Source of the DNA: Rhodocyclaceae bacterium
GTDB taxonomy: Bacteria; Pseudomonadota; Gammaproteobacteria; Burkholderiales; Rhodocyclaceae
NCBI GenBank assembly: GCA_017444505.1
Contig: JAFSWK010000085.1
Location: forward strand, 1 to 7,385
Direction of reading: 5' to 3'
DNA: 7,385 bases
Positions 1 to 6,070 of this stretch are shown in pieces (position 1 is the first letter of the stretch; each line of letters opens with the position of its first letter). A program made the position numbers and the translations under genes. The notes beneath the pieces were generated by a model. It searched no databases and was not told the origin of the DNA. It saw only the letters and a program-made list of their open reading frames with translations.

Positions 1-25
1 GATGGATGAAGAAGGCAGGATGTAT

Positions 26-1138
26 TTAATTATCCAGCTTCATGTCTCCGAATTGAATCCAGCCTTTGCGCCGCATAAATTCGGACATGAACCAGTTCAG
101 CAGGGCGGGCAAAATAAACATGAGCAATGCCACGCCCGCAAGATAGAACGCACCCTGTGAGAAATTGAGCAAGTCGAATACGCCGACCAGTCCGGAGGTG
201 CCCATGCCGCCGCCTGCTGCGCCGCACTGAAGCATGAAAACGCAAGTGGATAACGCGCCGCAAATGGCGGATGAAATAATCATCGGCAGCATGATGACGG
301 GTTTTCGCATGACATTGGGAATTTGCAGCATACTGGTGCCAATGCCTTGCGAGATCAGGCCGCTGACGCCATTTTCACGAAAACTCGCTACCGCAAAACC
401 GACCATGTGGCAGGCACAGCCGACCGTTGCCGCGCCGCCTGCGAGCAACATCGCGTCATATTCGGTTTGCCCGATTGTGCCTGCCTTGAATGCCGCCAGC
501 ACCGGGGTGGACACGGCAACCCACATGGCGGCGGATGAAGTGGGCAGCGTCAATAAAATGCCCATGATTACCGCTACGGTGATGCCCATCAACAGCGGGG
601 CGGCGTTGGTCGCCAGGGCAATCAGCAGACCTAATTGATTGATTGCCCAGATAAACGGCAGGGCAAAATAAATGCCTGCGGCGGTTAAAAAGAGTACGCC
701 CAGCGGTACAAGAATGATGTCCAGCCTAGTTTTGCCTTCGTACAGGGAAACCAGTTCAATTACAAGCATGGTGGCAATATATGCGCCAATGGGGTTTCCG
801 GGTATGCCCAGCGTCAGTTGGGCAAATTCGCCGCCATTGGTCAATTGATGCGCAAATGCTCCGGCCATGCCTGCAACCATGGCGGAAAAGGTGAGCAATT
901 TGCCTTTGTTCAAGGCATAGGCGATGCCTGTGCCAATGCCTGCGCCCATCAGGGTTTTGGCGATGGCGGCAATGTGCGACAGCAACAGACCTGCGGCGTT
1001 GTCCGTGCCAATCCAGCCTGCAATCTGGCTTATAATCGTGCCCGCAATCAGGGTGACAAACAAACCTTGCGCCATGCCGGAAAATGCGGTGATGAAAAAA
1101 CGTTTTGGCGCATCCGCAAGATATTGTGAAAGAGACAT
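26..1138 (-). CDS. PTS sugar transporter EIIC-type membrane protein (PfoR/PTS_EIIC_2 family)
   Basis: Predicted inner-membrane transporter of 370 residues with about ten hydrophobic segments. Family signatures seen: GIPGNPIGAYIAT at residues 111-123, GKTRLDIILVPLG at 135-147, LPTSSAAMW at 198-206, ENGVSGLISQGIGTSMLQIP at 255-274 and GGGMGTSGLVG at 309-319. These are typical of the PTS_EIIC_2/COG3641 family, named both PTS subunit IIC and PfoR-like regulator, so the substrate is unknown. Frame-compatible starts exist at 1201 and 1159, but I chose the ATG at 1138: an AGAGAAG-type purine run precedes it, and the extended -10 at 1205-1213 would place the transcript start near 1198, which rules out the 1201 start. 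No EIIA, EIIB, HPr or EI gene lies in the window. Family assignment is confident; transport by phosphorylation is not shown, and ion-coupled or regulatory roles remain possible. Confidence 0.85.
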   Translation of the reverse strand: MSLSQYLADAPKRFFITAFSGMAQGLFVTLIAGTIISQIAGWIGTDNAAGLLLSHIAAIAKTLMGAGIGTGIAYALNKGKLLTFSAMVAGMAGAFAHQLTNGGEFAQLTLGIPGNPIGAYIATMLVIELVSLYEGKTRLDIILVPLGVLFLTAAGIYFALPFIWAINQLGLLIALATNAAPLLMGITVAVIMGILLTLPTSSAAMWVAVSTPVLAAFKAGTIGQTEYDAMLLAGGAATVGCACHMVGFAVASFRENGVSGLISQGIGTSMLQIPNVMRKPVIMLPMIISSAICGALSTCVFMLQCGAAGGGMGTSGLVGVFDLLNFSQGAFYLAGVALLMFILPALLNWFMSEFMRRKGWIQFGDMKLDN

Positions 1139-1177
1139 TTTTTCTTCTCTGGGTTGCATGAAACTGTATTCAAATGT

Positions 1178-1191
1178 CGTCCCGCCGGACG
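1178..1191 (-). promoter_or_regulatory. Small hairpin in the leader of the EIIC-type gene
   Basis: CGTCC and GGACG form a perfect 5-bp inverted repeat around a four-base loop, between the predicted transcript start and the start codon at 1138. No T-run follows on the minus strand, so it does not look like a terminator. A role in message stability or regulation is possible but only inferred; chance is plausible for so short a stem. Confidence 0.2.
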
Positions 1192-1204
1192 GGGTGAGCA
1201 AAAT

Positions 1205-1213
1205 ATTCTAGCA
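1205..1213 (-). promoter_or_regulatory. Extended -10 promoter of the EIIC-type gene
   Basis: Read on the minus strand this is TGC-TAGAAT, an extended -10 box (TGN before a five-of-six TATAAT match). It lies in an AT-rich patch unusual for this GC-rich window. The -35 position offers only a weak TTATGA, as is common for extended -10 promoters. Transcription would start near 1198, giving a leader of about 60 bases that contains a small hairpin at 1178-1191. Confidence 0.55.
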
Positions 1214-1392
1214 TTTTTATATTGTTTCATAATCAGGTTGTCTGCTTTTCCGGTTTTGTGGACTTCATTTACTGCATTGCGGCGGGTTGAATTTGCCTGC
1301 GCGCGTCTGCGTACATGATTGCAGTGCCGACAATCCGTTTGCGCAAAACTGCCTGGCCTTTCGCAACGATGCCGCCGATGGGGCAGTTGGGG

Positions 1393-1398
1393 TACAAT
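1393..1398 (+). promoter_or_regulatory. Possible -10 box for the ligase-GT9 operon
   Basis: TACAAT (five of six to consensus) lies 125 bases before the chosen ligase start. The sequence at the -35 distance (TGCCGC at 1370-1375) is poor, so the call is tentative. A second weak candidate is CATAAT at 1228-1233. The 385 bases between the two divergent genes (1139-1523) otherwise hold no gene I can support. The plus frame stays open back to 1287, but I see no family similarity there. Confidence 0.3.
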
Positions 1399-1523
1399 GC
1401 GCCAGTGCAGGGCGCTTTGGTGCCTGCCGCGCAAGCCGTCCGGTTCGGATGGCTTTTTCTTATGGCTTGGGCGTGAAGGCTGGCGCGCTGCGTCGTCTTT
1501 TGTCCGCCCTTTCGGAATCCAGC

Positions 1524-3773
1524 ATGATTGAAAACGCGCGACAGCGGAAAATCGGGAATGTGGTGAGCCGCATCGCGCCGTGGTGGGTGGTGTTGTATGT
1601 GTTTTGTCTGCCCGGTACGGGGGCGGCGGAAGGGGCGCTGGCGCTGGGGGTGTTGCTGACGCTGCTGGGCTGGGTGGCAGGCGGGCGGGCGGTGATGGCT
1701 TTGCCGGGCAGGGCGGTGTGGCAGGCCATCGGGGTGGTGTTTCTGGCCTATTGGGGGTCGGAGCTGATTTCTGCGATTTGGGCGCAAGTGCCCGCGAAAG
1801 CCTGGCGAGAAGTGGCGCGCGATGTGCGCTATCTGCCGGCGCTGTGGCTGGCGGCGCTGGCGATGCGCGAGGCGGCAGGGCGCAAGGTGGTGTATGCGGG
1901 CATTGCCGCCGTTGCCGCTTTCTGGACGGTGGATGCGGCCATACAGGGGCTGACCGGTACCAGCCCGATACTGGCTGCGTGCAAACTGCTCTGGCCGCAG
2001 ATTGAGGCGCGCCAGTTGTATGCGGATCGCTTGCAGGGTTTGTTTGGCAGCAAAAAATTCACGCTGGGGCAGACGTTGGCGAGCTTGTCGCCCTTTTTGC
2101 TGTTCTGGCTGCGCGGGCGCGTGCTCTGGCTGGTGGCGGTGGCGTTGCTGGTGTTTGTGATTTTGCTCACCGGCACACGGGCGGCGTGGATTACGCTGGG
2201 CGTGGTGTTGCTGTGCGAACTCTGGTTGAACCGGGCTGTCTGGCGCTGTTTCAGCAACAAGGCGAAAGTCGCGCTGGTGTTGTTGGTTTGTTTGATGGCA
2301 GTGGGCATTGCCGGAGCCGTGTGGCAGAAGCCGGGCTTTCAGCAGCGGGCAAAAACGGCGGCCATGTTGACGGATATTGAGAGCGATCAGTCCAGGGATG
2401 TGGCGACGTCTTTTCGCTGGACGATCTGGACGACCAGCGTGCCACGGATGATTGCGGAACACTGGGGCGTGGGCGTGGGTGTGCGCGGTTTCCGCGATGT
2501 CTATCCGCGCTATGCGGGCAAAGAACGCGCCGGAGAGGAGGATTTCTTCACGCAGCACGGCGGCACGGTGTTGCACGCGCATCAGGTTGTGCTGGAAGTG
2601 TGGAGTGAGACGGGTGTGGTCGGCTTGCTGATGTGGCTGGCGGCGGCGTTCTGGTTGATTCGGCGCTGGCGCGATGCGGCAGAGGCGGCGCGTGTGCGGG
2701 CAAGTCCGGCGACGGTGGCGGTGATGGTGACGTTTTTTCCGTTCAATACCCATCTGGGATTTTTTTCTTCGCATTGGGGCGGCTTTTCGCTGATGCTGAC
2801 GGGGCTGTTTGTCGGCGCGCTGTGTTCCCGCGAGCCGTTGCTGCCCATCAGGCGCAACTTGCGCGAATGCCGCAAGATTCTGGTCATCAAGCACGGGGCG
2901 TTTGGCGATTTGGTGCAATCGTTTGGCACGCTGGCCGATATTCGGGCGGATTTGCCGCAGGCGGAAATTACGCTGCTGACCACGTCGACGTATCGCAAGC
3001 TGATGGAGCGTTGCCCGTATGTCGACCGCGTGCTGACCGATGCGCGCGCGAAATGGTGGCAGTGGCGGGTGAACCGCCGTTTGTTGCGCACGCTTGCGGT
3101 GCAGGCGTTTGACGGCGTCATTGACCTGCAACATTCCGGGCGCGTGCGCTATTACCGCTACGCGCTCTTCCGCGATGCCGTGTGGGTGGGCAAGAGCAGC
3201 GCGCCAGCGCCGTCGATGCTGGAATCGTTCCGCTTGCAGTTGCTGGCGGCGGGTATTGCGGTGAAACATTCGCCACAGCCCGATGCGCAGTGGATGGCGG
3301 CGGAGATGGATGATTTTCTGCGCCAGCGCGGTGTGCCAGAGCGTTTCGTGTTCCTGGTTCCGGGGTGTTCTGCGGGGCATCCGGAAAAACGCTGGCCGCA
3401 TTACGCGGCGCTGGCGCAGGCGTTGTGTGAACGCGGCATTGCCGTGGTGAGCGCGCCGGGGCCGGATGAACTGAGCTGGGCGCGCTCGCTGGGCGGGCAT
3501 GTGTTGCTGCACGAGAACGGCGGCGTGCTGGACTGGTTTGAGCTGGCGGGCGTGCTGCGCCGCGCCGCTTTCGTGGTCGGCAACGATACCGGCCCGAGCC
3601 ATCTGGCTGCGGCGCTGGGGCGGCGCGGTCTGGCGCTGTTCGGCCCGGCCAGCTCGGCTGCCCGAACCGCGTTGGGGCGGGCGCAATTTGCCGTGCTGGA
3701 AGTGGATGACCTCAACAAACTGAGCGTGGAAACGGTGTTGCAGCGCGTCTGCGAGGCGCTTGAACAAGCGTGA
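1524..3773 (+). CDS. O-antigen ligase/polymerase domain fused to a GT9 (heptosyltransferase-type) glycosyltransferase
   Basis: A 749-residue two-domain protein. Residues 15-435 are a polytopic membrane domain of about ten to twelve segments with Wzy_C/WaaL features: TGTRAAW with R219 (compare the essential arginine of WaaL), the R-x(3)-W...GVGVRGF region at 298-323, and HQVVLEVWSETGVVG at 353-367, which matches the ligase motif H[NSQ]-x9-GxxG. H353 is the likely catalytic histidine. Residues 451-749 are a GT9 domain: ILVIKHGAFGD with D462 (compare the proposed catalytic Asp of WaaC), PGCSAGHPEKRWP with K622, and GNDTGPSHLAAALG at 686-699, the nucleotide-sugar site. Ligation would occur on the periplasmic side and glycosyl transfer in the cytoplasm, which fits cytoplasmic termini. 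The start at 1524 has GGAA six bases upstream; in-frame starts at 1449 and 1287 are possible but their extra residues look non-family. No stop separates the domains. Acceptor and donor cannot be told from sequence. Confidence 0.85.
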   Translation: MIENARQRKIGNVVSRIAPWWVVLYVFCLPGTGAAEGALALGVLLTLLGWVAGGRAVMALPGRAVWQAIGVVFLAYWGSELISAIWAQVPAKAWREVARDVRYLPALWLAALAMREAAGRKVVYAGIAAVAAFWTVDAAIQGLTGTSPILAACKLLWPQIEARQLYADRLQGLFGSKKFTLGQTLASLSPFLLFWLRGRVLWLVAVALLVFVILLTGTRAAWITLGVVLLCELWLNRAVWRCFSNKAKVALVLLVCLMAVGIAGAVWQKPGFQQRAKTAAMLTDIESDQSRDVATSFRWTIWTTSVPRMIAEHWGVGVGVRGFRDVYPRYAGKERAGEEDFFTQHGGTVLHAHQVVLEVWSETGVVGLLMWLAAAFWLIRRWRDAAEAARVRASPATVAVMVTFFPFNTHLGFFSSHWGGFSLMLTGLFVGALCSREPLLPIRRNLRECRKILVIKHGAFGDLVQSFGTLADIRADLPQAEITLLTTSTYRKLMERCPYVDRVLTDARAKWWQWRVNRRLLRTLAVQAFDGVIDLQHSGRVRYYRYALFRDAVWVGKSSAPAPSMLESFRLQLLAAGIAVKHSPQPDAQWMAAEMDDFLRQRGVPERFVFLVPGCSAGHPEKRWPHYAALAQALCERGIAVVSAPGPDELSWARSLGGHVLLHENGGVLDWFELAGVLRRAAFVVGNDTGPSHLAAALGRRGLALFGPASSAARTALGRAQFAVLEVDDLNKLSVETVLQRVCEALEQA

Positions 3774-3779
3774 ACGGGC

Positions 3780-4043
3780 ATGGTGATTTTTATCGTTTCC
3801 GTGCTGGGGCTGGCGCTGGGCGCGCTGGCCGGACGCGCGGGCGCGCATCTCTATGCACCGCATTCGACTGCGGAACTGCTGCTGGTGGCGATTCCGTGCT
3901 GTCTGGGGGAAATGTTTGTGATTGACAAACTCATCAAGCGATACAAGCGGCTGGCTTTTCTGGATAAGTTGCGGCTCGATGACGAGCCATTTTCATTTTT
4001 CAGTGTGGCCTTCTTCGCTGCCTGGTGCATGGTGAATAATTGA
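3780..4043 (+). CDS. Small predicted membrane protein, unknown function
   Basis: An 87-residue protein that I do not recognise. Three hydrophobic stretches can be seen at about residues 2-22, 32-50 and 70-85. Between the last two is a charged stretch (KLIKRYKRLAFLDKLRLDDE), probably facing the cytoplasm. The start lies six bases after the stop of the ligase-GT9 gene and has no good ribosome binding site of its own, so translation is probably coupled to that gene. The position suggests a role linked to surface glycan assembly, but nothing in the protein itself shows this. GC-rich codon use matches the neighbours. Confidence 0.6.
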   Translation: MVIFIVSVLGLALGALAGRAGAHLYAPHSTAELLLVAIPCCLGEMFVIDKLIKRYKRLAFLDKLRLDDEPFSFFSVAFFAAWCMVNN

Positions 4044-4085
4044 ATCGTCCGCGTTTTGGGCGGAATGGATGCGGAGGCGGAAAAG

Positions 4086-4490
4086 ATGGAAGCGGTGACG
4101 ATGCTTGTGCTCGCTGTGCTTGCGGTGCTGGCAGTGGGGGTGCGCGTGGGGCGCGAGGTGCGGGCGAGGCGGCGGCAGGTGGAAGAGGCGGTGGGCGGAC
4201 GGGAAAAGCTGGCCGATGATTTGCTGCGCGCGACGTTTGGCGCAAGCCGCGCGGAATGGCCGGCGCAGCTTCGGGCGCTGAGGGATGTGGGCGAGGCGCT
4301 GTCTCTGTGTTACGCCCAGCTTCGGCCAGAAGATGATGTGGGGTTTTTGGCGAACCCGCACGAACTTTCTGGCGATGCGTTGCTGGAATTGGAGCACTTT
4401 ATTGTGCAACGCGCCAAAGGGAAGGACGGTTTGCCGGATATCCGGAATGTGGGTGAGCTGATTCGGGTTCTGGCGCAACTGGGTTATTGA
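4086..4490 (+). CDS. Single-pass membrane-anchored protein, unknown function
   Basis: A 134-residue protein that I do not recognise. A hydrophobic segment (about residues 5-20) is followed by a basic, helix-prone stretch (GREVRARRRQVEEAVGGREK), suggesting an N-terminal anchor with a cytoplasmic soluble domain. The rest is helix-rich with no motif I know. I chose ATG 4086 because GGAGG (4073-4077) lies eight bases upstream. The frame is also open to TTG 4056 and ATG 4065, which would add 10 or 7 residues but have poorer binding sites. It begins 42 bases after the preceding small membrane gene and no promoter or terminator is obvious between them, so it probably belongs to the same transcript as the ligase-GT9 fusion. 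Confidence 0.6.
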   Translation: MEAVTMLVLAVLAVLAVGVRVGREVRARRRQVEEAVGGREKLADDLLRATFGASRAEWPAQLRALRDVGEALSLCYAQLRPEDDVGFLANPHELSGDALLELEHFIVQRAKGKDGLPDIRNVGELIRVLAQLGY

Positions 4491-4510
4491 AGCGCGGGGC
4501 AGGGCGCGGC

Positions 4511-4539
4511 TTGACGCGGCAATGCAACCGCATTACGAT
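4511..4539 (+). promoter_or_regulatory. Sigma-70 promoter of the prlF-yhaV operon
   Basis: TTGACG (4511-4516, five of six to TTGACA) and TACGAT (4534-4539, four of six to TATAAT) are separated by the ideal 17 bases. Transcription would start near 4546, about 20 bases before the antitoxin start. It lies directly after the stop of the preceding gene, so the toxin-antitoxin pair can be expressed independently. Confidence 0.65.
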
Positions 4540-4550
4540 GGGATGCCGTC
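4515..4550 (+). promoter_or_regulatory. Candidate operator: nested inverted repeats in the toxin-antitoxin promoter
   Basis: Two inverted repeats overlap the promoter. AATGC (4521-4525) and GCATT (4530-4534) form a perfect 5-bp pair lying between the -35 and -10 boxes. CGGCA (4517-4521) and TGCCG (4544-4548) form an outer pair, and their flanks can extend it imperfectly. Type II antitoxins, including PrlF, are known to repress their own promoters, so these are natural candidates for the binding site. Which repeat, if either, is used is inference. Confidence 0.4.
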
Positions 4551-4565
4551 CATGAGGAGAGAGCC

Positions 4566-4916
4566 ATGCCCGCCGTTCTGCACGCTGAATCCACGCTCAC
4601 CAGCCGCTATCAGACCACTATCCCCGACCTTGTGCGGCGTGCCCTGAATCTGAACAAGCAAGACAAAATCCGCTACACCGTGCGCCCGGATGGTGACGTG
4701 GTGCTCTCGCGCGCCGAGGAGCCGGAAGAGCACAACGACCCGGTGCTGGAACCCCTTCTTGCCCTTCTTGCCCGGGACATTGAAGAGCATCCGGAGCACC
4801 TGCGCCCATTGAGCCAGGAGCTTTTGCGGCGCATTGATGACTTGGTGGGCGATGTGAATCTGGACGACGTGGATTTGAATGCGCCGCTGCCGGCCGATGA
4901 TGACGATGATGAATGA
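4566..4916 (+). CDS. prlF: Type II antitoxin, PrlF/SohA family
   Basis: A 116-residue antitoxin (E. coli PrlF is about 111). Residues 8-50 form an AbrB/SpoVT-like DNA-binding fold: LTSRYQTTIPDLVRRALNLN at 11-30 closely matches the PrlF QTTIP...VR.AL.L signature. Next is a helix-rich middle, DPVLEPLLALLARDIEEHPE at 58-77, as in PrlF. The acidic tail has DVNLDD at 97-102 and ends in DDDDDE, as PrlF ends acidic. The protein should bind and neutralise the YhaV ribonuclease and repress its own promoter. The start is supported by AGGAGA at 4555-4560, five bases upstream. The last eight bases overlap the toxin gene, the usual antitoxin-first arrangement. Confidence 0.9.
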   Translation: MPAVLHAESTLTSRYQTTIPDLVRRALNLNKQDKIRYTVRPDGDVVLSRAEEPEEHNDPVLEPLLALLARDIEEHPEHLRPLSQELLRRIDDLVGDVNLDDVDLNAPLPADDDDDE

Positions 4917-5412
4917 CCCCGTGGTGGTGCATGGCTGGAAAATTCTGGCACACCCGCTGCTGTTGGTGCAGATAGAGGCATTGCTGTCCAAGGTGGCAGC
5001 ATACAAGGCAAAAGACCCCGCCAATTTCCTGAAAAAGAATGCCACGCGGCGGCTGCTTGCCATTAAAAAGCTGATGCTTTCCGCTGTGCCCCTCAACCCT
5101 GACGCACCCGAATATCGCCAAGGCAAAACGCTTGGAGAAGAGCACACCGCCTGGCGTCGCGCCAAGTTTTTCCAGCAATACCGGCTGTTTTTCCGTTTTC
5201 ACAGTGAAGCCAGAATTATTGTGTTTGCGTGGGTGAATGACGAAAAAACAAAACGCGCCTACGGCAGTGCGTCTGATGCGTACCGCGTGTTTGGGCGGAT
5301 GCTGCACAGCGGCCGCCCGCCCTCGGATTGGGATGCGCTGCTGCGCGAGGCGCAGGGCGCTTGCGGCGAGTTTGCCGCCTTGCTCAAACGGTTGGGCGGC
5401 GGTGGGCAATAG
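4909..5412 (+). CDS. yhaV: Type II toxin, YhaV family ribonuclease
   Basis: A 167-residue toxin of the RelE-like superfamily. YhaV is known to cleave RNA and inhibit translation and growth. Family features in order: HGWKILAHP at 8-16, KDPANFLKKNATRRLLAI at 35-52, the region PEYRQGKTLG at 67-76, RRAKFFQQYRLFFRF at 83-97, FAWVNDEKTKRAYG at 106-119 and DAYRVFGRML...GRPPSDWDALLRE at 123-147. These follow E. coli YhaV along its whole length. The C-terminus runs about a dozen residues further and ends in GGGGQ. I chose ATG 4909 because it places HGW at residue 8 as in E. coli. ATGs at 4906, 4900, 4897 and 4879 are also in frame. There is no separate ribosome binding site, so translation is probably coupled to the antitoxin. 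All family blocks are present and no break is seen, so it appears intact. Confidence 0.9.
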   Translation: MNDPVVVHGWKILAHPLLLVQIEALLSKVAAYKAKDPANFLKKNATRRLLAIKKLMLSAVPLNPDAPEYRQGKTLGEEHTAWRRAKFFQQYRLFFRFHSEARIIVFAWVNDEKTKRAYGSASDAYRVFGRMLHSGRPPSDWDALLREAQGACGEFAALLKRLGGGGQ

Positions 5413-5416
5413 CGAT

Positions 5417-5545
5417 TTACAGCGCCCCGGCATCCAGTAGCAGGCGGAGGGTTTCAAGGGATGCGTTGCTGTCGTTTTTGCCGCATCCGAAGGCTTTGGT
5501 TTGGGCGCGGGCAGCAGTGGCATGGCGCGGAAAGTGTTGCGGCAA
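5417..5545 (-). pseudogene. Possible 3' remnant of an ankyrin-repeat-like gene
   Basis: One minus-strand frame ending at the TAA 5417-5419 reads ...TKAFGCGKNDSNAS followed by LETLRLLLDAGAL. The last part resembles the second helix and turn of an ankyrin repeat (xVRLLLDAGAD). Codon third positions are GC-rich as in real genes of this window. Upstream the frame runs into the terminator at 5553-5572 with no start or gene context, so if genuine it is a truncated tail. Only about 15 residues carry the resemblance, so chance is possible. The left edge of the gene is known; the right edge is approximate. Confidence 0.3.
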
Positions 5546-5547
5546 AC

Positions 5548-5577
5548 AAAAACCCCCGCCTGTAAGCGGGGGTTTTG
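5548..5577 (-). terminator. Rho-independent terminator of the rpsF operon, probably bidirectional
   Basis: CCCCCGC (5553-5559) and GCGGGGG (5566-5572) form a perfect 7-bp GC stem around a six-base loop. Flanking A and T runs lengthen it. On the minus strand the hairpin is followed by TTTTTGTTTG, a good tract, 28 bases past the rplI stop. On the plus strand TTTTG follows, so it may also stop readthrough from the toxin gene 140 bases upstream. Confidence 0.9.
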
Positions 5578-5600
5578 TGGTTCCGGAGCAGTGCGCCGGA

Positions 5601-6053
5601 TTACTGGTGTTCGCCGAGTACGGAGACGGTGATGTGGGTAGTCACGTCGGTGTGCAGGGCGATTTCGATGGTGTTGTCGCCCACCAGCTTGATCGGGCCT
5701 TCGGGCATACGCACGGCGGAACGTTCAATGCTGAAGCCTTGCGTGGCCAGCGCCTCGACGATGTCGGCGTTGGTCACCGAACCGAACAGGCGGCCATCCA
5801 TACTGGCGTTGCGGGTAATCTGCACCATGAGGCCAGAGAGTTTTTCGGCCAGCGCCTGCGCTTCGGCGAGTTTTTCGGCCTGACGGCGTTCCAGCTCGGC
5901 GCGGCGGGCTTCAAATTCGGCTTTGTTGGCTTCCGTGGCACGCTTGGCCTTGCCTTTCGGAATCAGGAAGTTGCGGGCGTAGCCGTCCTTGACGGTGACG
6001 ATGTCGCCCAAGGCGCCGAGGTTGATGACTTTTTCGAGAAGGATAACTTGCAT
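5601..6053 (-). CDS. rplI: 50S ribosomal protein L9 (bL9)
   Basis: A 150-residue protein, the usual length for bL9 (149 in E. coli). The N-terminal rRNA-binding domain is clear: MQVILLEKVINLGALGDIVT, then VKDGYARNFLIPKGKAKRAT at residues 21-40. A long charged linker helix (about 41-75) joins it to a C-terminal domain with DGRLFGSVTNADI and IALHTDV. L9 binds 23S rRNA near the L1 stalk and helps keep the reading frame. The start at 6053 has GGTGAG six bases upstream. The frame is open beyond it to 6269, but that extension lies inside rpsR. It is the last gene of the operon, 17 bases after rpsR. A 13-base direct repeat in the linker encodes a doubled AEKL. Confidence 0.97.
   Translation of the reverse strand: MQVILLEKVINLGALGDIVTVKDGYARNFLIPKGKAKRATEANKAEFEARRAELERRQAEKLAEAQALAEKLSGLMVQITRNASMDGRLFGSVTNADIVEALATQGFSIERSAVRMPEGPIKLVGDNTIEIALHTDVTTHITVSVLGEHQ
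5838..5880 (-). repeat. Short direct repeat within the L9 linker helix
   Basis: GAGTTTTTCGGCC occurs at 5838-5850 and again at 5868-5880, exactly 30 bases (10 codons) apart. On the coding strand the repeats encode the two AEKL units of the alanine/glutamate-rich linker. It may reflect simple helical composition or a past small duplication. Confidence 0.6.
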
Positions 6054-6070
6054 GGTCGTCTCACCCCCGG

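Noticed and set aside
1269..3863. A very long open frame (864 codons) on the minus strand opposite the ligase-GT9 gene
   Set aside because: The translation is dominated by H, Q, R, P and A with no domain or membrane pattern, as expected opposite a GC-rich gene. The plus strand has clear catalytic motifs throughout.
4048..4064. Inverted repeat TCCGC/GCGGA between the two small membrane genes, considered as a terminator
   Set aside because: The stem is only five pairs, no T-run follows, and the downstream gene's binding site comes directly after it.
4618..5523. A 301-codon minus-strand frame opposite the toxin-antitoxin pair
   Set aside because: Composition is repetitive H/P/R/A and it covers two well-recognised plus-strand genes. 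It is an antisense shadow.
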